Source: Prochlorococcus sp. AG-436-C13 (GTDB taxonomy: Bacteria > Cyanobacteriota > Cyanobacteriia > PCC-6307 > Cyanobiaceae). From it: DNA of 64,000 nt. Below the pieces are notes generated by a model, which was not told the origin of the DNA, did no database searches, and saw only the letters and a program-made list of their open reading frames with translations. This document shows, in pieces, positions 50,029 through 61,017 of this stretch (its first letter is position 1; every line of letters starts with the position of its first letter). Made by a program: the position numbers and the translations under genes. The DNA is taken from assembly GCA_003212695.1 (NCBI GenBank), contig QCPC01000001.1, positions 1 through 64,000 of the forward strand, in the 5' to 3' direction.

Positions 50029-51120
50029 TCAAACATTAAATAAAAATTCCATAACATCTCCTTCATTGACAATATATTCTTTGCCTTCACTGCGTATCCA
50101 TCCATTGTTTTTAGCTTCTACTAAAGAACCTGCTTCTAACAATTTTTCATAATTAATGGTTTGGGCACGAATAAAACCTCTTTCAAAATCTGTATGTATC
50201 ACTCCTGCAGCTTGAGGCGCTGTCATTCCAGAATTTATTGTCCAAGCTTTAGTCTCCTTCTCACCAGTAGTAAAATAAGTTCTAAGTCCTAGAAGATCAT
50301 AAGAAGCCTTTATTAAGGATTGCAAGCCGCCTTCTTCAACACCAAGGCTATTAAGATAATCAAATCTTTCAGACTCTCCTAACTCAATCAATTCAGCCTC
50401 AACCTGAGCTGAGATTCTTACATTTTTACTCTTTTGCTTATCAGCAAAACTTGCAACATTAGAAGAATGAATGTTTCCTTTAAAAAGATCATCTTCACTT
50501 AAATTGGATGCATAGATTATTGGTTTAGCTGTTAACAGTCCTAAAGGACTTATTAACTTCTTTTCTTCTTCATTCAAAGAAACATTTGTTGCAGTCCCTT
50601 CTTGCTCAATTTCCAAATAAATTTTTTCTAATGCTATATCCTCAGCTTGAGATTCCTTATTAGTACGAATTTGTTTTTTTAGGCGTTCTCTTCGTTTCTC
50701 TATTTGACTAATGTCAGACAATCCAAGTTCTAAATTAATAATCTCAATATCTCTTATTGGATTAACTGAGCCTGAAACATGAATAACATTTTCATCTTCG
50801 AAACAACGAACAACATGAACAATCGCATCTACTTCACGAATATTAGACAAAAACTTGTTACCCAAGCCTTCTCCTTGACTAGCACCTTCAACTAAACCAG
50901 CAATGTCAACAAATTCAATTTTAGTAGGAATCAGTTCTTTACTTTTACTAAGGGTTCCAAGTAACTTCAATCGAGCATCAGGAACAGATACTGTTCCTAC
51001 ATTTGGTTCAATAGTGCAAAAAGGGAAGTTTGCTGCTTGAGCTTGTGCATTTGCAACTAGAGCATTAAACAAGGTTGACTTGCCAACGTTTGGGAGACCA
51101 ACTATTCCTACTTTAAGCAT
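50029..51120 (-). CDS. ychF: Ribosome-binding ATPase YchF
   Basis: Obg-related P-loop protein that prefers ATP and binds ribosomes. G1 is GLPNVGKSTLF (residues 8-18), with switch and G3 FVDIAGLVEGASQGEGLG, a coiled coil inserted around 130-165, and a C-terminal TGS-like domain ending SEGKEYIVNEGDVMEFLFNV. 363 residues, full length. It is divergent from the membrane-fusion gene across a 123-bp spacer. Confidence 0.97.
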   Translation of the reverse strand: MLKVGIVGLPNVGKSTLFNALVANAQAQAANFPFCTIEPNVGTVSVPDARLKLLGTLSKSKELIPTKIEFVDIAGLVEGASQGEGLGNKFLSNIREVDAIVHVVRCFEDENVIHVSGSVNPIRDIEIINLELGLSDISQIEKRRERLKKQIRTNKESQAEDIALEKIYLEIEQEGTATNVSLNEEEKKLISPLGLLTAKPIIYASNLSEDDLFKGNIHSSNVASFADKQKSKNVRISAQVEAELIELGESERFDYLNSLGVEEGGLQSLIKASYDLLGLRTYFTTGEKETKAWTINSGMTAPQAAGVIHTDFERGFIRAQTINYEKLLEAGSLVEAKNNGWIRSEGKEYIVNEGDVMEFLFNV

Positions 51121-51243
51121 TAGAAAAAATCTAAAAACAACATTCGAGGGGTTATTCTGACCAAACTAATACCTCTAGTGCCTTTAAACCAGCCAAAGAG
51201 AAAAACCTAAATCGTCTTACAAAGAAAGTTCTTTCCAAAACCA

Positions 51244-52305
51244 ATGATAAGTCTAAATCGAAAAAAATTTATAGGACTCTTCACTTTTATACTAATCATT
51301 ACTGGAGCCAATGTTTTCTGGAAAACTAGGACTATAAACAACAACAAAGATCTAACTAGTTATACAGTTACAGCAGAGAAAGGTGTGCTTCCATCTTTGA
51401 TTAGTGCTAGCGGAAAATTACAGGCCCAAAGGAGTTTGAATGTCAATCCTTATATGCAAGGAATAATTGAGGAAGTTTTTGTTGAGGCAGGTGATGAAGT
51501 AGAAAAGGATCAACTACTTGCAAAAATTGAAGGTCGCGACATTAAATTCCGATTAAATGCATTGGAGGCAGAATTCGAAAATGCCAAAGCCTCTTTTAAT
51601 CGTAGAGAGCAAATATTTTTAGAAGGGGGAATAAGCAAAGAGAAATACGAAGAGTTCAGGAAAACTTTTCTTATTAGTAAAGCAAAACTTGATCAAATTA
51701 AAGTCGAGGAAAGGGAATTATTAATTAAATCTCCGTTAAAAGGATTAATTACAGCCAGATATGCAGAACCTGGTACTTACGTTTCGCCAACTGCTCCTAA
51801 TTCGAATGGAGAAATTTCAATAAAGAGTTCTGTTGTTGAAATTTCTCAAGGACTAGAAGTTATTTCAAAGGTACCTGAGAGTGATATTGGTCGTATAAGA
51901 GCCGGTCAAATGGCACGTATACGAGTCGAAGCTTTCCCAGATGAACGTTTCAATTCAATAGTAAGAGAAATCGCCCCTAGAGCAATTAGAAATAATAACG
52001 TAACTTCATTTGAAGTAAAACTATCTTTGCTCAACCCTCCTAAAAAATTACGGATCGGAATGACAGCAGATATTGAATTTGAGACTGGAGAATCTAGTCA
52101 AAGAACTATTGTCCCAACTGTTGCAATAGTTACTGAAGGTGGAAGCCCTGGGTTATTAATTGTCGGAGAAAATAAAGAGCCTTTATTTCAAAAAATTGAG
52201 CTTGGATCCAGTAGTGGTAATAAAACAGCAATTATAAATGGTATCAATCCTGGTGAAAGAATTTTTATAGATATACCTCCATGGTCAAAAAGAAAACGTA
52301 AATAA
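51244..52305 (+). CDS. HlyD-family membrane fusion (efflux adaptor) protein
   Basis: 353 residues: N-terminal membrane anchor (about residues 9-27), biotinyl-lipoyl halves (GIIEEVFVEAGDEVEKDQLLAKIEG and the second half LIKSPLKGLITARYAEPGTYV), a coiled coil between them (LEAEFENAKASFNRREQIFLEGG) and a beta-barrel domain (MARIRVEAFPDERFNSIVREIAPRA). Adaptor of an ABC or RND exporter; no partner transporter adjoins it, and polA follows in 30 bp. Confidence 0.9.
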   Translation: MISLNRKKFIGLFTFILIITGANVFWKTRTINNNKDLTSYTVTAEKGVLPSLISASGKLQAQRSLNVNPYMQGIIEEVFVEAGDEVEKDQLLAKIEGRDIKFRLNALEAEFENAKASFNRREQIFLEGGISKEKYEEFRKTFLISKAKLDQIKVEERELLIKSPLKGLITARYAEPGTYVSPTAPNSNGEISIKSSVVEISQGLEVISKVPESDIGRIRAGQMARIRVEAFPDERFNSIVREIAPRAIRNNNVTSFEVKLSLLNPPKKLRIGMTADIEFETGESSQRTIVPTVAIVTEGGSPGLLIVGENKEPLFQKIELGSSSGNKTAIINGINPGERIFIDIPPWSKRKRK

Positions 52306-52334
52306 AACAAATCCAAAATCACATAGTAAACATT

Positions 52335-55283
52335 ATGCAATTAGAAAAAGAAAAACCCATCTTGCTTCTTGTTGATGGACATTCTCTTGCATTTCGCAGC
52401 TTTTATGCATTTAGCAAAGGTGGAGAAGGCGGTCTTAGGACAAAAGAAGGACTTCCTACAAGCGTAACTTATGGTTTTTTAAAAAGTCTTCTTGATAACT
52501 GCAAAACACTCAGTCCTCAGGGTGTGACTATTGCTTTTGATACGGCAGAACCTACTTTTCGTCATAAAGCAGACCCTAATTATAAAGCCAATAGAGATAT
52601 TGCCCCTGAAACATTCTTCCAAGATCTAGAACAGCTTCAAGAAATACTTAGAGAAAACCTCAATTTATCACTTATCACAGCCCCAGGGTATGAAGCAGAT
52701 GACATTCTAGGAACACTTGCAAATAGAGCCTCAGACAATGGATGGATAGTTCGTATCCTTACAGGTGATAGAGACCTCTTTCAACTTGTAGATGACGATC
52801 GGAACATAGGCGTTCTATATATGGGTGGAGGGCCCTATGCAAAAAGTGGAAGTCCATCACTAATCAAGGAAGCCGAAGTATTGAAAAAGCTTGGAGTAAT
52901 TCCGACGGATGTAATAGACTTGAAAGCTTTAACAGGAGACAGTTCAGACAATATTCCTGGTGTCAGAGGAGTTGGACCTAAAACAGCTATTAATCTATTA
53001 AAAGAAAATGAAACTTTAGATGGCATTTTTAAACTATTAGATTACTTAGATGAAAAAGATAAAGATGCAACCCAAGGGGCTATTAAAGGTGCATTAAAAT
53101 CAAAATTAAGAGAAGGAAAAGAGAATGCTTACTTATCACGCCAATTAGCCGAGATAATGGTTGAAGTCCCAATTCAAGAAGAAATTACATTAGAACTAAC
53201 TGAAATAAATACAGATGATTTCAAGAAATCCCTTGAGAAACTTGAACTTTATAGCCTTATCAATCAGATTCCGAGTTTTATTGCCAGCTTCTCTAATGGT
53301 GGTTTCAAAGCAAATGAAAGGATTGTCTCTAAAAGCGAGACATCTAAAAGCATTGAGAAAGAAAAAACTTCTCCGCGCGATGAGCTACAACTTCCCAAGA
53401 TAAGACCACAGATAATTGAGACATCAGCTCAACTTAAATCCCTTGTAGATCGTTTAATCCAATGCAAAGAATCACTTCTGCCAGTCGCTGTTGACACTGA
53501 AACGACTAATTTAAATCCATTTAAAGCTGAGCTCATTGGGATTGGTTTATGCTGGGGTGAAGGGCTAGAAGATTTAGCCTATATTCCTTTAGCACATAAA
53601 TCTCAAGAAGAAGAAAGCAATCCTGATCGAAAACAAAAGCTATCTCTAATAGAAGTTATTAAAGCTCTTACCCCCTGGTTAAGCAGTACCAAACATCCAA
53701 AAGTTCTACAAAATGCCAAATATGATCGCCTTGTTTTTCTTCACAATGGCATACCTTTAGAAGGAGTAGAAATGGATACACTTCTTGCAGATTATCTATG
53801 TAATTCGACTAATAAACACAGCTTAAGTGAAATAGCCAAAAGAGAATTTGGCTTTACGCCAATTGGCTTCAACCAAATTGTTAGCAAAGGTAAAACATTT
53901 AAAGACGTAGATATCAACACCGCAAGTCTCTACTGCGGTATGGATGTCTACCTAACTAGAAAACTATCGTTTCTGATTAAATCTCGCCTTAAAGAAATGG
54001 GGTCAGATTTATTGGAACTTTTAGAAAAAGTAGAGCAGCCACTTGAACCAATTCTTGCAGAGATGGAAGCAAGAGGGATATGCATAGACATCCCTTATTT
54101 AAAAGAATTATCCAATGAATTAAACCAGACTATAAAAAGGTTAGAGGAAAAAGCCTTTAAACATACTGGATTAGAATTCAACTTAAACTCACCAAAGCAA
54201 TTAGGGGAAATTCTTTTCGAAAAACTTTCTCTCGACAAAAAGAAATCTCGCAAAACAAAGACAGGCTGGAGTACTGATGCAAATGTCCTTGAAAAACTTG
54301 AACAAGATCATCCATTGATACCACTACTTATTGAACACCGTACTCTTAATAAGCTTGCAAGTACTTACGTTGATGCGTTACCTCAACTAGTTGAAGCAGA
54401 GACTGGAAGAGTTCATACGGATTTCAATCAAGCAGTAACAGCAACTGGACGTTTAAGTAGTAGCAATCCAAATCTCCAAAACATCCCTATTAGAACAGAG
54501 TTTAGTCGTCGTATAAGGAAAGCATTCCTTCCTCAAGAGAAATGGAAATTAATATCAGCGGATTACTCTCAAATAGAGTTACGCATTCTTGCTCATCTCT
54601 CTGGCGAAGAAATTCTTCAAGAAGCCTACCGTAATGGAGAAGATGTTCACACACTAACAACAAAAATTCTTTTAGAGAAAGATTCTATTAATTCAGAAGA
54701 GAGGCGATTAGGTAAGACAATCAATTTTGGAGTTATTTATGGAATGGGAGTTAAACGTTTTGCAAGATCTACTGGAGTCAGTCCATCAGAAGCTAGAGAC
54801 TTTTTAAACAAATACAAAGAAAGATATCCAAAAGTATTCAAATTTCTCGAACTACAAGAAAGGCTGGCATTAAGCAAAGGTTATGTGCAAACTATATTGG
54901 GTAGGCGTCGTTATTTCAACTTTGACAAACATGGATTAGGACGTCTAAGAGGAAGTGATCCTATGGAAATAGATCTACAAAAAGCAAGGCGTGCTGGAAT
55001 GGAAGCTCAGCAATTAAGAGCTGCTGCAAATGCACCTATCCAAGGTTCGAGTGCTGACATAATAAAGATAGCAATGGTACACCTAGACACAAAACTAAAA
55101 GAGAATGATTTAGCAGCAAATCTTCTTTTACAAGTCCATGATGAATTAGTTCTAGAAGTAGAACCATCAGTAGTGGAAAAAGTTAAAGGCATAGTTATAA
55201 GTACAATGGAAAGAGCTGTAAGTCTTAATGTTCCTTTAGTTGTGCAAGCAGCTATTGGAAATAACTGGATGGATGCAAAGTAA
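52335..55283 (+). CDS. polA: DNA polymerase I
   Basis: 982 residues, three domains. The 5'-3' exonuclease (1 to about 310) has LLLVDGHSLAFRSFYAF and YEADDILGT. The 3'-5' exonuclease (about 370-560) keeps its acidic residues: DTETTNLNPF, the NAKYD motif and YCGMDVYLTRK, so proofreading should be active. The polymerase (about 580-982) has motif A SADYSQIELRIL, motif B KTINFGVIYGMG and motif C QVHDELVLEV. Roles: Okazaki fragment maturation and repair. ATG start, close to the preceding gene (29 bp). Confidence 0.98.
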   Translation: MQLEKEKPILLLVDGHSLAFRSFYAFSKGGEGGLRTKEGLPTSVTYGFLKSLLDNCKTLSPQGVTIAFDTAEPTFRHKADPNYKANRDIAPETFFQDLEQLQEILRENLNLSLITAPGYEADDILGTLANRASDNGWIVRILTGDRDLFQLVDDDRNIGVLYMGGGPYAKSGSPSLIKEAEVLKKLGVIPTDVIDLKALTGDSSDNIPGVRGVGPKTAINLLKENETLDGIFKLLDYLDEKDKDATQGAIKGALKSKLREGKENAYLSRQLAEIMVEVPIQEEITLELTEINTDDFKKSLEKLELYSLINQIPSFIASFSNGGFKANERIVSKSETSKSIEKEKTSPRDELQLPKIRPQIIETSAQLKSLVDRLIQCKESLLPVAVDTETTNLNPFKAELIGIGLCWGEGLEDLAYIPLAHKSQEEESNPDRKQKLSLIEVIKALTPWLSSTKHPKVLQNAKYDRLVFLHNGIPLEGVEMDTLLADYLCNSTNKHSLSEIAKREFGFTPIGFNQIVSKGKTFKDVDINTASLYCGMDVYLTRKLSFLIKSRLKEMGSDLLELLEKVEQPLEPILAEMEARGICIDIPYLKELSNELNQTIKRLEEKAFKHTGLEFNLNSPKQLGEILFEKLSLDKKKSRKTKTGWSTDANVLEKLEQDHPLIPLLIEHRTLNKLASTYVDALPQLVEAETGRVHTDFNQAVTATGRLSSSNPNLQNIPIRTEFSRRIRKAFLPQEKWKLISADYSQIELRILAHLSGEEILQEAYRNGEDVHTLTTKILLEKDSINSEERRLGKTINFGVIYGMGVKRFARSTGVSPSEARDFLNKYKERYPKVFKFLELQERLALSKGYVQTILGRRRYFNFDKHGLGRLRGSDPMEIDLQKARRAGMEAQQLRAAANAPIQGSSADIIKIAMVHLDTKLKENDLAANLLLQVHDELVLEVEPSVVEKVKGIVISTMERAVSLNVPLVVQAAIGNNWMDAK

Positions 55284-55332
55284 AAACATATCTAAATGAA
55301 AAAATTTTCAACCAAAACCCCTAAATAAAAAA

Positions 55333-56832
55333 GTGTCTTTAAAGCTAACAAACACTCTTACTAAGCGAATTGAACCTTTTAAATCGCTAACGCCAGGACA
55401 AGTAAATATTTATTGCTGTGGGGTAACTGTTTACGACCTCTGCCATTTAGGTCATGCACGAAGCTACATTGTATGGGATGTTTTAAGGAGATATTTGATT
55501 TCACAAAAGTATAAAGTCACTTTCATTCAAAATTTCACTGATATTGATGACAAGATTTTAGCAAGAGCAGCTAAAGAGAACTGCACAATGAATGAGATTA
55601 GCGACAAGAATATAAAAGAGTTCCATTGTGATATGGATGCTCTTGGAGTTTTAAGACCAGATCGTATGCCTCGTGCAACAAGATGTCTAGATGGGATTAG
55701 ATCTATGATTGAAAAACTAGAAAAGAAAGGGGCGGCCTATTCAGTAGAAGGGGATGTCTATTTTGCTGTAAAGAAACATACTAATTATGGAAAACTAAGC
55801 AATCGAGATCTTTCTGAACAACAATTAAATGCTGACGGACGAGTTAACGAAAAAGAAGAAGCCCGTAAACAAAGTCCAGTAGATTTTGCACTTTGGAAAG
55901 GAGCTAAAGAAGGAGAGCCAAGTTTCCCCTCTGCTTGGGGACAAGGAAGGCCAGGTTGGCACATTGAATGTTCAGCAATGGTTCTCCAAGAACTGGGAGA
56001 AACAATAGATATACATTTAGGTGGTGCTGATTTGATATTTCCTCATCATGAAAATGAGATTGCTCAATCAGAAATGGCCAATGGTAAGGAGTTGGCAAAG
56101 TTCTGGCTACATAACGGAATGGTGAATGTTGATGGACAAAAAATGAGCAAATCACTCGGCAACTTCACAACAATTAGAGCTCTGCTAAAGGGAGGAATTT
56201 CAGCAATGACTCTAAGAATCTTCATATTGCAAGCTCATTATCGCAAGCCTCTTGATTTCACAAAAGAATCTCTTGATGCTGCTTCTCAAGGATGGAAAAG
56301 ACTTAACACATGTTTATGCCTAGGTTTAAATAACCATAAAGTACTTGACTGGCCTAAGCACGATTTTCAAGAAACAAGTATTAGTGATATAGATAAACAC
56401 GCCACGAATGAAACACTAGCGAAATATCATCAACAATTCTTAGACGCATTAGATGAAGACTTAAATACGTCTGTAGCCATATCAATTTTATTTGAACTTG
56501 CACGCCCACTAAAATCACTAGCCAATCAACTCATTCGAGATATTCCTCAATCAATTAATGAATTAGAAAACAAAGCTTTATATACGAGATGGAAACTACT
56601 TGTGAGCTTGGCAGGCATTCTTGGCCTTAAAGCAGAGCAACCTCATAACAGTATTAGTAAGAAAGAAGAAAATCTAAATGCTTCTTTTATAAAAGAAGCT
56701 ATAAAAATACGTAAAGAAGCAAAATTATCTGGTGATTTTGCTAAAGCAGATAGGATAAGAGAAAAATTAAAGTCTCAAGGAATTGAGTTAATTGACAAAA
56801 AAGGCGGGGAGACTGACTGGATTCAAAATTAA
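55333..56832 (+). CDS. cysS: Cysteinyl-tRNA synthetase
   Basis: Class I synthetase. HIGH-type motif HLGHAR (about residues 36-41), KMSKS-type motif KMSKS (about 273-277), and zinc-ligand cysteines in [11 protein letters not shown] and in the HIECSAMV segment followed by HHENE. GTG start ([15 protein letters not shown]). 499 residues. It follows polA by 49 bp on the same strand. Confidence 0.97.
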   Translation: MSLKLTNTLTKRIEPFKSLTPGQVNIYCCGVTVYDLCHLGHARSYIVWDVLRRYLISQKYKVTFIQNFTDIDDKILARAAKENCTMNEISDKNIKEFHCDMDALGVLRPDRMPRATRCLDGIRSMIEKLEKKGAAYSVEGDVYFAVKKHTNYGKLSNRDLSEQQLNADGRVNEKEEARKQSPVDFALWKGAKEGEPSFPSAWGQGRPGWHIECSAMVLQELGETIDIHLGGADLIFPHHENEIAQSEMANGKELAKFWLHNGMVNVDGQKMSKSLGNFTTIRALLKGGISAMTLRIFILQAHYRKPLDFTKESLDAASQGWKRLNTCLCLGLNNHKVLDWPKHDFQETSISDIDKHATNETLAKYHQQFLDALDEDLNTSVAISILFELARPLKSLANQLIRDIPQSINELENKALYTRWKLLVSLAGILGLKAEQPHNSISKKEENLNASFIKEAIKIRKEAKLSGDFAKADRIREKLKSQGIELIDKKGGETDWIQN

Positions 56833-56909
56833 GGAATTTCCCAGATCATGAACTTTTTGTCCGAAATGAATCCAAAAAATGAGAGACTCTTAATAATTTC
56901 TAGAGTAAT

Positions 56910-58163
56910 GTGAAAGCCATAAGCGTTTTGGGCTCCACTGGTTCGATTGGGACTCAAACTCTCGAGATAGCTCAAGAGTGCCCTAAAGACTTTAAAGTAG
57001 TTGCTTTAACTGCAGGTAAGAACTTAGATTTGCTTATAGAGCAAATCAAGCAGCATCAACCTGAGGTGGTAGCAATTGCCGATAAGGATGATTTAGCTGA
57101 ACTTCATCAACGTTTAAAGAACTTAGCAAATCAAAATAAGTCAAAACAAATCCCACACCTAGTTGCTGGCAGTGAGGGGCTAAACACAGCTGCTTCGTGG
57201 AACACTGCCGATCTTGTGGTCACAGGAATTGTGGGGTGCGCAGGTCTACTACCTACACTTGCTGCAATCAGAGCAGGTAAAGACATTGCACTAGCAAACA
57301 AAGAAACTTTAATCGCAGCTGGTCCTGTTGTTCTTCCAGAATTAAAGCTTAGTGGGAGTCGATTGTTTCCAGCAGATTCAGAGCATTCAGCTATATTTCA
57401 ATGCCTGCAAGGAACTCCTTGGGCAGAGAATGCTCGACTCTCAACTGGAATACCAACTCCTGGTTTAAGAAATATTCAATTAACTGCCTCCGGTGGAGCT
57501 TTTCGTGATTGGCCTGCAGAAAAATTAAAAAACGCCACCGTAAAGGATGCGACCAGTCATCCTAATTGGAGCATGGGAAAGAAAATTACAGTCGATTCTG
57601 CAACTCTCATGAATAAAGGGCTTGAAGTAATAGAAGCCCATTATCTATTTGGCCTGGATTATGAGCACATAGAAATAGTCATCCATCCTCAAAGCATTAT
57701 TCATTCAATGATTGAATTAGCAGATTCTTCAGTTTTAGCTCAAATGGGTTGGCCTGATATGAAACTTCCAATTTTATATGCAATGAGTTGGCCTCATAGG
57801 ATTGAAACGCCATGGAAAAGACTAAATCTCCCTACAATAGGCCAATTAACCTTTAGCAACCCTGATAAATCCAAATATCCATGTTTAGAGCTTGCTTACG
57901 ATGCAGGGAAGGCCTCAGGAACAATGCCTGCAGTTCTCAATGCCGCAAATGAAGAAGCTGTAGCACAATTCTTAGAAGAAAAGATTCATTTTATAAATAT
58001 CCCAAAAGTCATTGAGAGCACATGTGAAGTTCACAAAAAAGATCTAATGTCCAATCCTCAACTGAATGATGTAATTGAAGTAGACAATTGGGCTCGTAGA
58101 GAGGTTAGATCTTTCGTGAAAAGAAACTCCCATTCAATAGCATTATCAACTTTTAGAAAATGA
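56910..58163 (+). CDS. dxr: 1-deoxy-D-xylulose 5-phosphate reductoisomerase
   Basis: Second enzyme of the methylerythritol phosphate pathway, making MEP with NADPH. The nucleotide loop [14 protein letters not shown] (about 8-21), substrate/metal motifs [15 protein letters not shown] and [10 protein letters not shown], and the ...[21 protein letters not shown] helix are all intact. GTG start ([13 protein letters not shown]). The last codons overlap the next gene by 4 nt (ATGA). 417 residues is slightly longer than the E. coli enzyme (398). Confidence 0.97.
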   Translation: MKAISVLGSTGSIGTQTLEIAQECPKDFKVVALTAGKNLDLLIEQIKQHQPEVVAIADKDDLAELHQRLKNLANQNKSKQIPHLVAGSEGLNTAASWNTADLVVTGIVGCAGLLPTLAAIRAGKDIALANKETLIAAGPVVLPELKLSGSRLFPADSEHSAIFQCLQGTPWAENARLSTGIPTPGLRNIQLTASGGAFRDWPAEKLKNATVKDATSHPNWSMGKKITVDSATLMNKGLEVIEAHYLFGLDYEHIEIVIHPQSIIHSMIELADSSVLAQMGWPDMKLPILYAMSWPHRIETPWKRLNLPTIGQLTFSNPDKSKYPCLELAYDAGKASGTMPAVLNAANEEAVAQFLEEKIHFINIPKVIESTCEVHKKDLMSNPQLNDVIEVDNWARREVRSFVKRNSHSIALSTFRK

Positions 58164-58555
58164 GTCCTCATATAAGTCATCATCTACTGCTATGTGCTAC
58201 ATCTAACAAAGCTTTATGTTGTGAAGCAATTGAAGGTGAAAAGAGTTGGGAAAAACTCAAGAATGTTTTAAAGAGACTCAATCTTGAGGATCCAACTAGA
58301 CCAGAGGGAATTGTATTACGAAGTAAAGTTGACTGCTTAAGGGTTTGCAAGTCAGGTCCAATACTTTTAATTTGGCCAGAGGGTATTTGGTATCACAACG
58401 TCTCTTCTAATCGCATAGAGAAAATTATTAATTCTCATATTATCAAAGGCAATCCAATTAAAGAATGGGCTCTAAAAGAAACTCCTCTAGGAATATCTAG
58501 TAGAAGCATTAAGCAACCAGCATTTAACAACTTCATCCCCCCAGCATCCATCTAA
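58160..58555 (+). CDS. Thioredoxin-like [2Fe-2S] ferredoxin
   Basis: 131 residues of the thioredoxin-fold ferredoxin family. Cluster cysteines occur in two groups: [15 protein letters not shown] near the start and [16 protein letters not shown] near residue 62-66, followed by [10 protein letters not shown]. It is translationally coupled to dxr (ATGA overlap), whose downstream MEP-pathway enzymes IspG and IspH need reductant; supplying electrons is a plausible but unproved link. Its 3' end overlaps the convergent hydrolase by 69 bp. Confidence 0.9.
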   Translation: MSPHISHHLLLCATSNKALCCEAIEGEKSWEKLKNVLKRLNLEDPTRPEGIVLRSKVDCLRVCKSGPILLIWPEGIWYHNVSSNRIEKIINSHIIKGNPIKEWALKETPLGISSRSIKQPAFNNFIPPASI

Positions 58556-59599
58556 TCCATGAAAGCCATTATGGCCTCCATTGCTAGTTATAAGAATCTC
58601 TATAGAACCAAGATCTTTTGATGAAAAACTTTTAGATAATCTCTCGGTAGGTTCTGAAGGGACCCAAGGATCATCAAGCGAATGTAGTAAAAATATCTTT
58701 TGAATATTCTTAGAGATATTAAGACTCAACGCCTGAATAGGAGAAGCCCTTCTGTAATAATCATCGACATTTGCAAAGCCCCATCTAGGGGATGTAATCG
58801 CCGAATCAAAGCCCCTAATAGAAGAAATAATTGGCCCATTTTTTCTATTTTTTCCTAGCAAAAGTTCTCTTTCTCCATCTGTAATACCAAATGGATCATT
58901 AAGTGTCTGTTGTATCAACCTATTCAATAACCACTTCTGATAAAACCTATTACGACTCCTTTCAATAGAAATACTAGATGATATTAAATCAAGCGGGCTA
59001 CTTATGCATACCAATCCATCGAATAAGGGTAGACGTAAGTAGGAATAGTTCTGAGCAAAGCAAGCATTTAACAATATTGTTCCCCCAAGTGAAATACCTA
59101 CTCCAAAAAGTGGAACATTAACTTTCTCTTTAATACTTAATGAGTGAGCAATTTTTCTCGCTTTTTCTATTGCAGGCAATACATCACTATTACAATTAGC
59201 TGAATATGTACCTGATGCAAACTCCCTTCCAGGAGCAGCGCCTCGAAGGTTCAATCTCATAACAGCAAAGCCCGAATCAAGAAGAGAAGCCGCCATACGT
59301 CTAAGACCTCTTCTACGACTTGAACCTCCCAATCCATGAACCATTAAAACTAAACCTTTAATATGAGATGTTTTTAAAGGACGATTAATAAAAGCAATTA
59401 AGTATTCTTGATCAGAATCAAACCTACGTTTTGAAGGAACTGCTATTTGAACAGTTTCAGTATCTATAAGAAATAATTTCTCATCAACAAAAGTATCCCT
59501 AAGTGTTTGCATATCTCCTCCAATCCAAGGAAAACGCTGAACGAAAGGAATTAAGCCTAGTTCATCAAGAAGAAAATTTTCGTTCTCAGCCTTTGGCAC
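58487..59599 (-). CDS. YheT-type alpha/beta hydrolase
   Basis: 370 residues. The oxyanion-side motif VHGLGGSSRRRGLRRMA, nucleophile elbow GISLGG, acid in LHSLDDPWVPSEP and His in NGGHNGFHG are those of the YheT/UPF0017 family. GTG start in the 14-bp overlap with the end of pntB. The last 69 bp lie antisense to the end of the ferredoxin gene. Substrate unknown. Confidence 0.9.
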   Translation of the reverse strand: MPKAENENFLLDELGLIPFVQRFPWIGGDMQTLRDTFVDEKLFLIDTETVQIAVPSKRRFDSDQEYLIAFINRPLKTSHIKGLVLMVHGLGGSSRRRGLRRMAASLLDSGFAVMRLNLRGAAPGREFASGTYSANCNSDVLPAIEKARKIAHSLSIKEKVNVPLFGVGISLGGTILLNACFAQNYSYLRLPLFDGLVCISSPLDLISSSISIERSRNRFYQKWLLNRLIQQTLNDPFGITDGERELLLGKNRKNGPIISSIRGFDSAITSPRWGFANVDDYYRRASPIQALSLNISKNIQKIFLLHSLDDPWVPSEPTERLSKSFSSKDLGSIEILITSNGGHNGFHGLDGCWGDEVVKCWLLNASTRYS

Positions 59600-61004
59600 T
59601 AATACCTAATTCCTTTAATTCCAAAAGAAGGTCCCCTAACACTTTCTTTGCATCTCCAAAAACCATAGAAGTGTTCGCTAAATCAAACAAATCATTCTTA
59701 ATACCCGAATAGCCAGAACTCATTCCTCTTTTTATAACAAATACTGTGCGAGCTTCTTGTACATCAAGAACAGGCATACCAAATAATGGGGAGGTTGGAT
59801 CATTCTTAGCTTGAGGGTTTACGACATCATTAGCACCAAGAACAAGAACCACATCTGTTGCTGGAAATTCAGGATTAACTATATCCATTTCTTTAAGTTG
59901 CTCATAAGGGACATCTGCTTCTGCTAAGAGAACATTCATATGTCCTGGCATTCGCCCAGCGACAGGATGAATTGCATAAATAACATCTATACCATTGCCT
60001 TCTAGGGCCCTAGTTACCTCTCTAAGAGTGTGTTGTGCCTGAGCAACAGCCAAGCCATAACCAGGAACAATTACAACTCTTTCTGCAGCTTCTAGAGTTA
60101 AAGCACATTCTTCTACGCTACAGCTTGTGATGTTGACGTATTCAGTAGAGTTATTTTCTCCTGAAGAGGTAGATCCTATCGCACCACCAAAAAGCACTGA
60201 TACTAAAGATCTATTCATTCCGTTGCACATCACTTGAGTAAGAATTAATCCAGCAGCGCCAACCATTGCTCCCGCAACTATAAGTAATTGACTACCTACT
60301 ACAAAGCCAGCGGCAGCAGCAGCTACACCTGAATAGCTATTTAACAATGAAATAACTACTGGCATATCAGCACCTCCAATAGGAAGTGTTACACCTATAC
60401 CCAACAAGGCTGAGCTTGCTACCAATAGCCAAAGCTCATTATCACTACCACCAATTAGAGAGACAATCGCAACAAAAGAAAGAACTGATAAAACAATATT
60501 GATGAAATGTCTTATCTTGCTTTGCATCCATGCTGGAGTGGAAAGCCAGCCCTTAAGCTTTGCCATGGCTACTATTGAGCCAGTAAAGGTTATAGAGCCA
60601 ACAAAAACAGATATAACAATAGAGACTGTCTCTATAACTCCAGATGAAGAATCAGTAGCAGGAAAAAGGCGAACAGCTAGAGCAACTAGCAAAGAAGACA
60701 TTCCACCACATCCATTAAAAAGGGCCACAGTTTCTGGCATTGCTGTCATTGCAACACTTTGAGCAGTAAAAGCTCCGAGAGAGCCTCCTAAAGCAGAGCC
60801 AAGTATTATCCATACCCATGCCTCAGGTGATTCCAAAAGGCTTCCAAAAGAACCTATCAAAACCCCAAAAACAGCAATAGCCATTGCTACTGCTGCCAAC
60901 CTATTCGCCTCACGAGCAGAACGAACCTTTGAAAGCCCTTTTATACCTAAAGCTAAAAGGAGAATCGCAAAAAGATCAATACAAAATTTCAAAATCAAAG
61001 CCAT
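59586..61004 (-). CDS. pntB: NAD(P) transhydrogenase subunit beta
   Basis: Membrane part and NADP(H)-binding domain III of proton-translocating transhydrogenase. Many spans (about 1-270) are followed by domain III with VVIVPGYGLAVAQAQHTLRE, the GRMPGHMNVLLAEA loop and VLGANDVVNPQA. 472 residues. It is preceded by the two alpha-chain genes on the same strand (gap 13 bp to the short alpha chain). The enzyme couples proton flow to NADPH formation, consistent with a photosynthetic cell. Confidence 0.97.
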   Translation of the reverse strand: MALILKFCIDLFAILLLALGIKGLSKVRSAREANRLAAVAMAIAVFGVLIGSFGSLLESPEAWVWIILGSALGGSLGAFTAQSVAMTAMPETVALFNGCGGMSSLLVALAVRLFPATDSSSGVIETVSIVISVFVGSITFTGSIVAMAKLKGWLSTPAWMQSKIRHFINIVLSVLSFVAIVSLIGGSDNELWLLVASSALLGIGVTLPIGGADMPVVISLLNSYSGVAAAAAGFVVGSQLLIVAGAMVGAAGLILTQVMCNGMNRSLVSVLFGGAIGSTSSGENNSTEYVNITSCSVEECALTLEAAERVVIVPGYGLAVAQAQHTLREVTRALEGNGIDVIYAIHPVAGRMPGHMNVLLAEADVPYEQLKEMDIVNPEFPATDVVLVLGANDVVNPQAKNDPTSPLFGMPVLDVQEARTVFVIKRGMSSGYSGIKNDLFDLANTSMVFGDAKKVLGDLLLELKELGISAKG

Positions 61005-61017
61005 TAAATGAAGCTCC

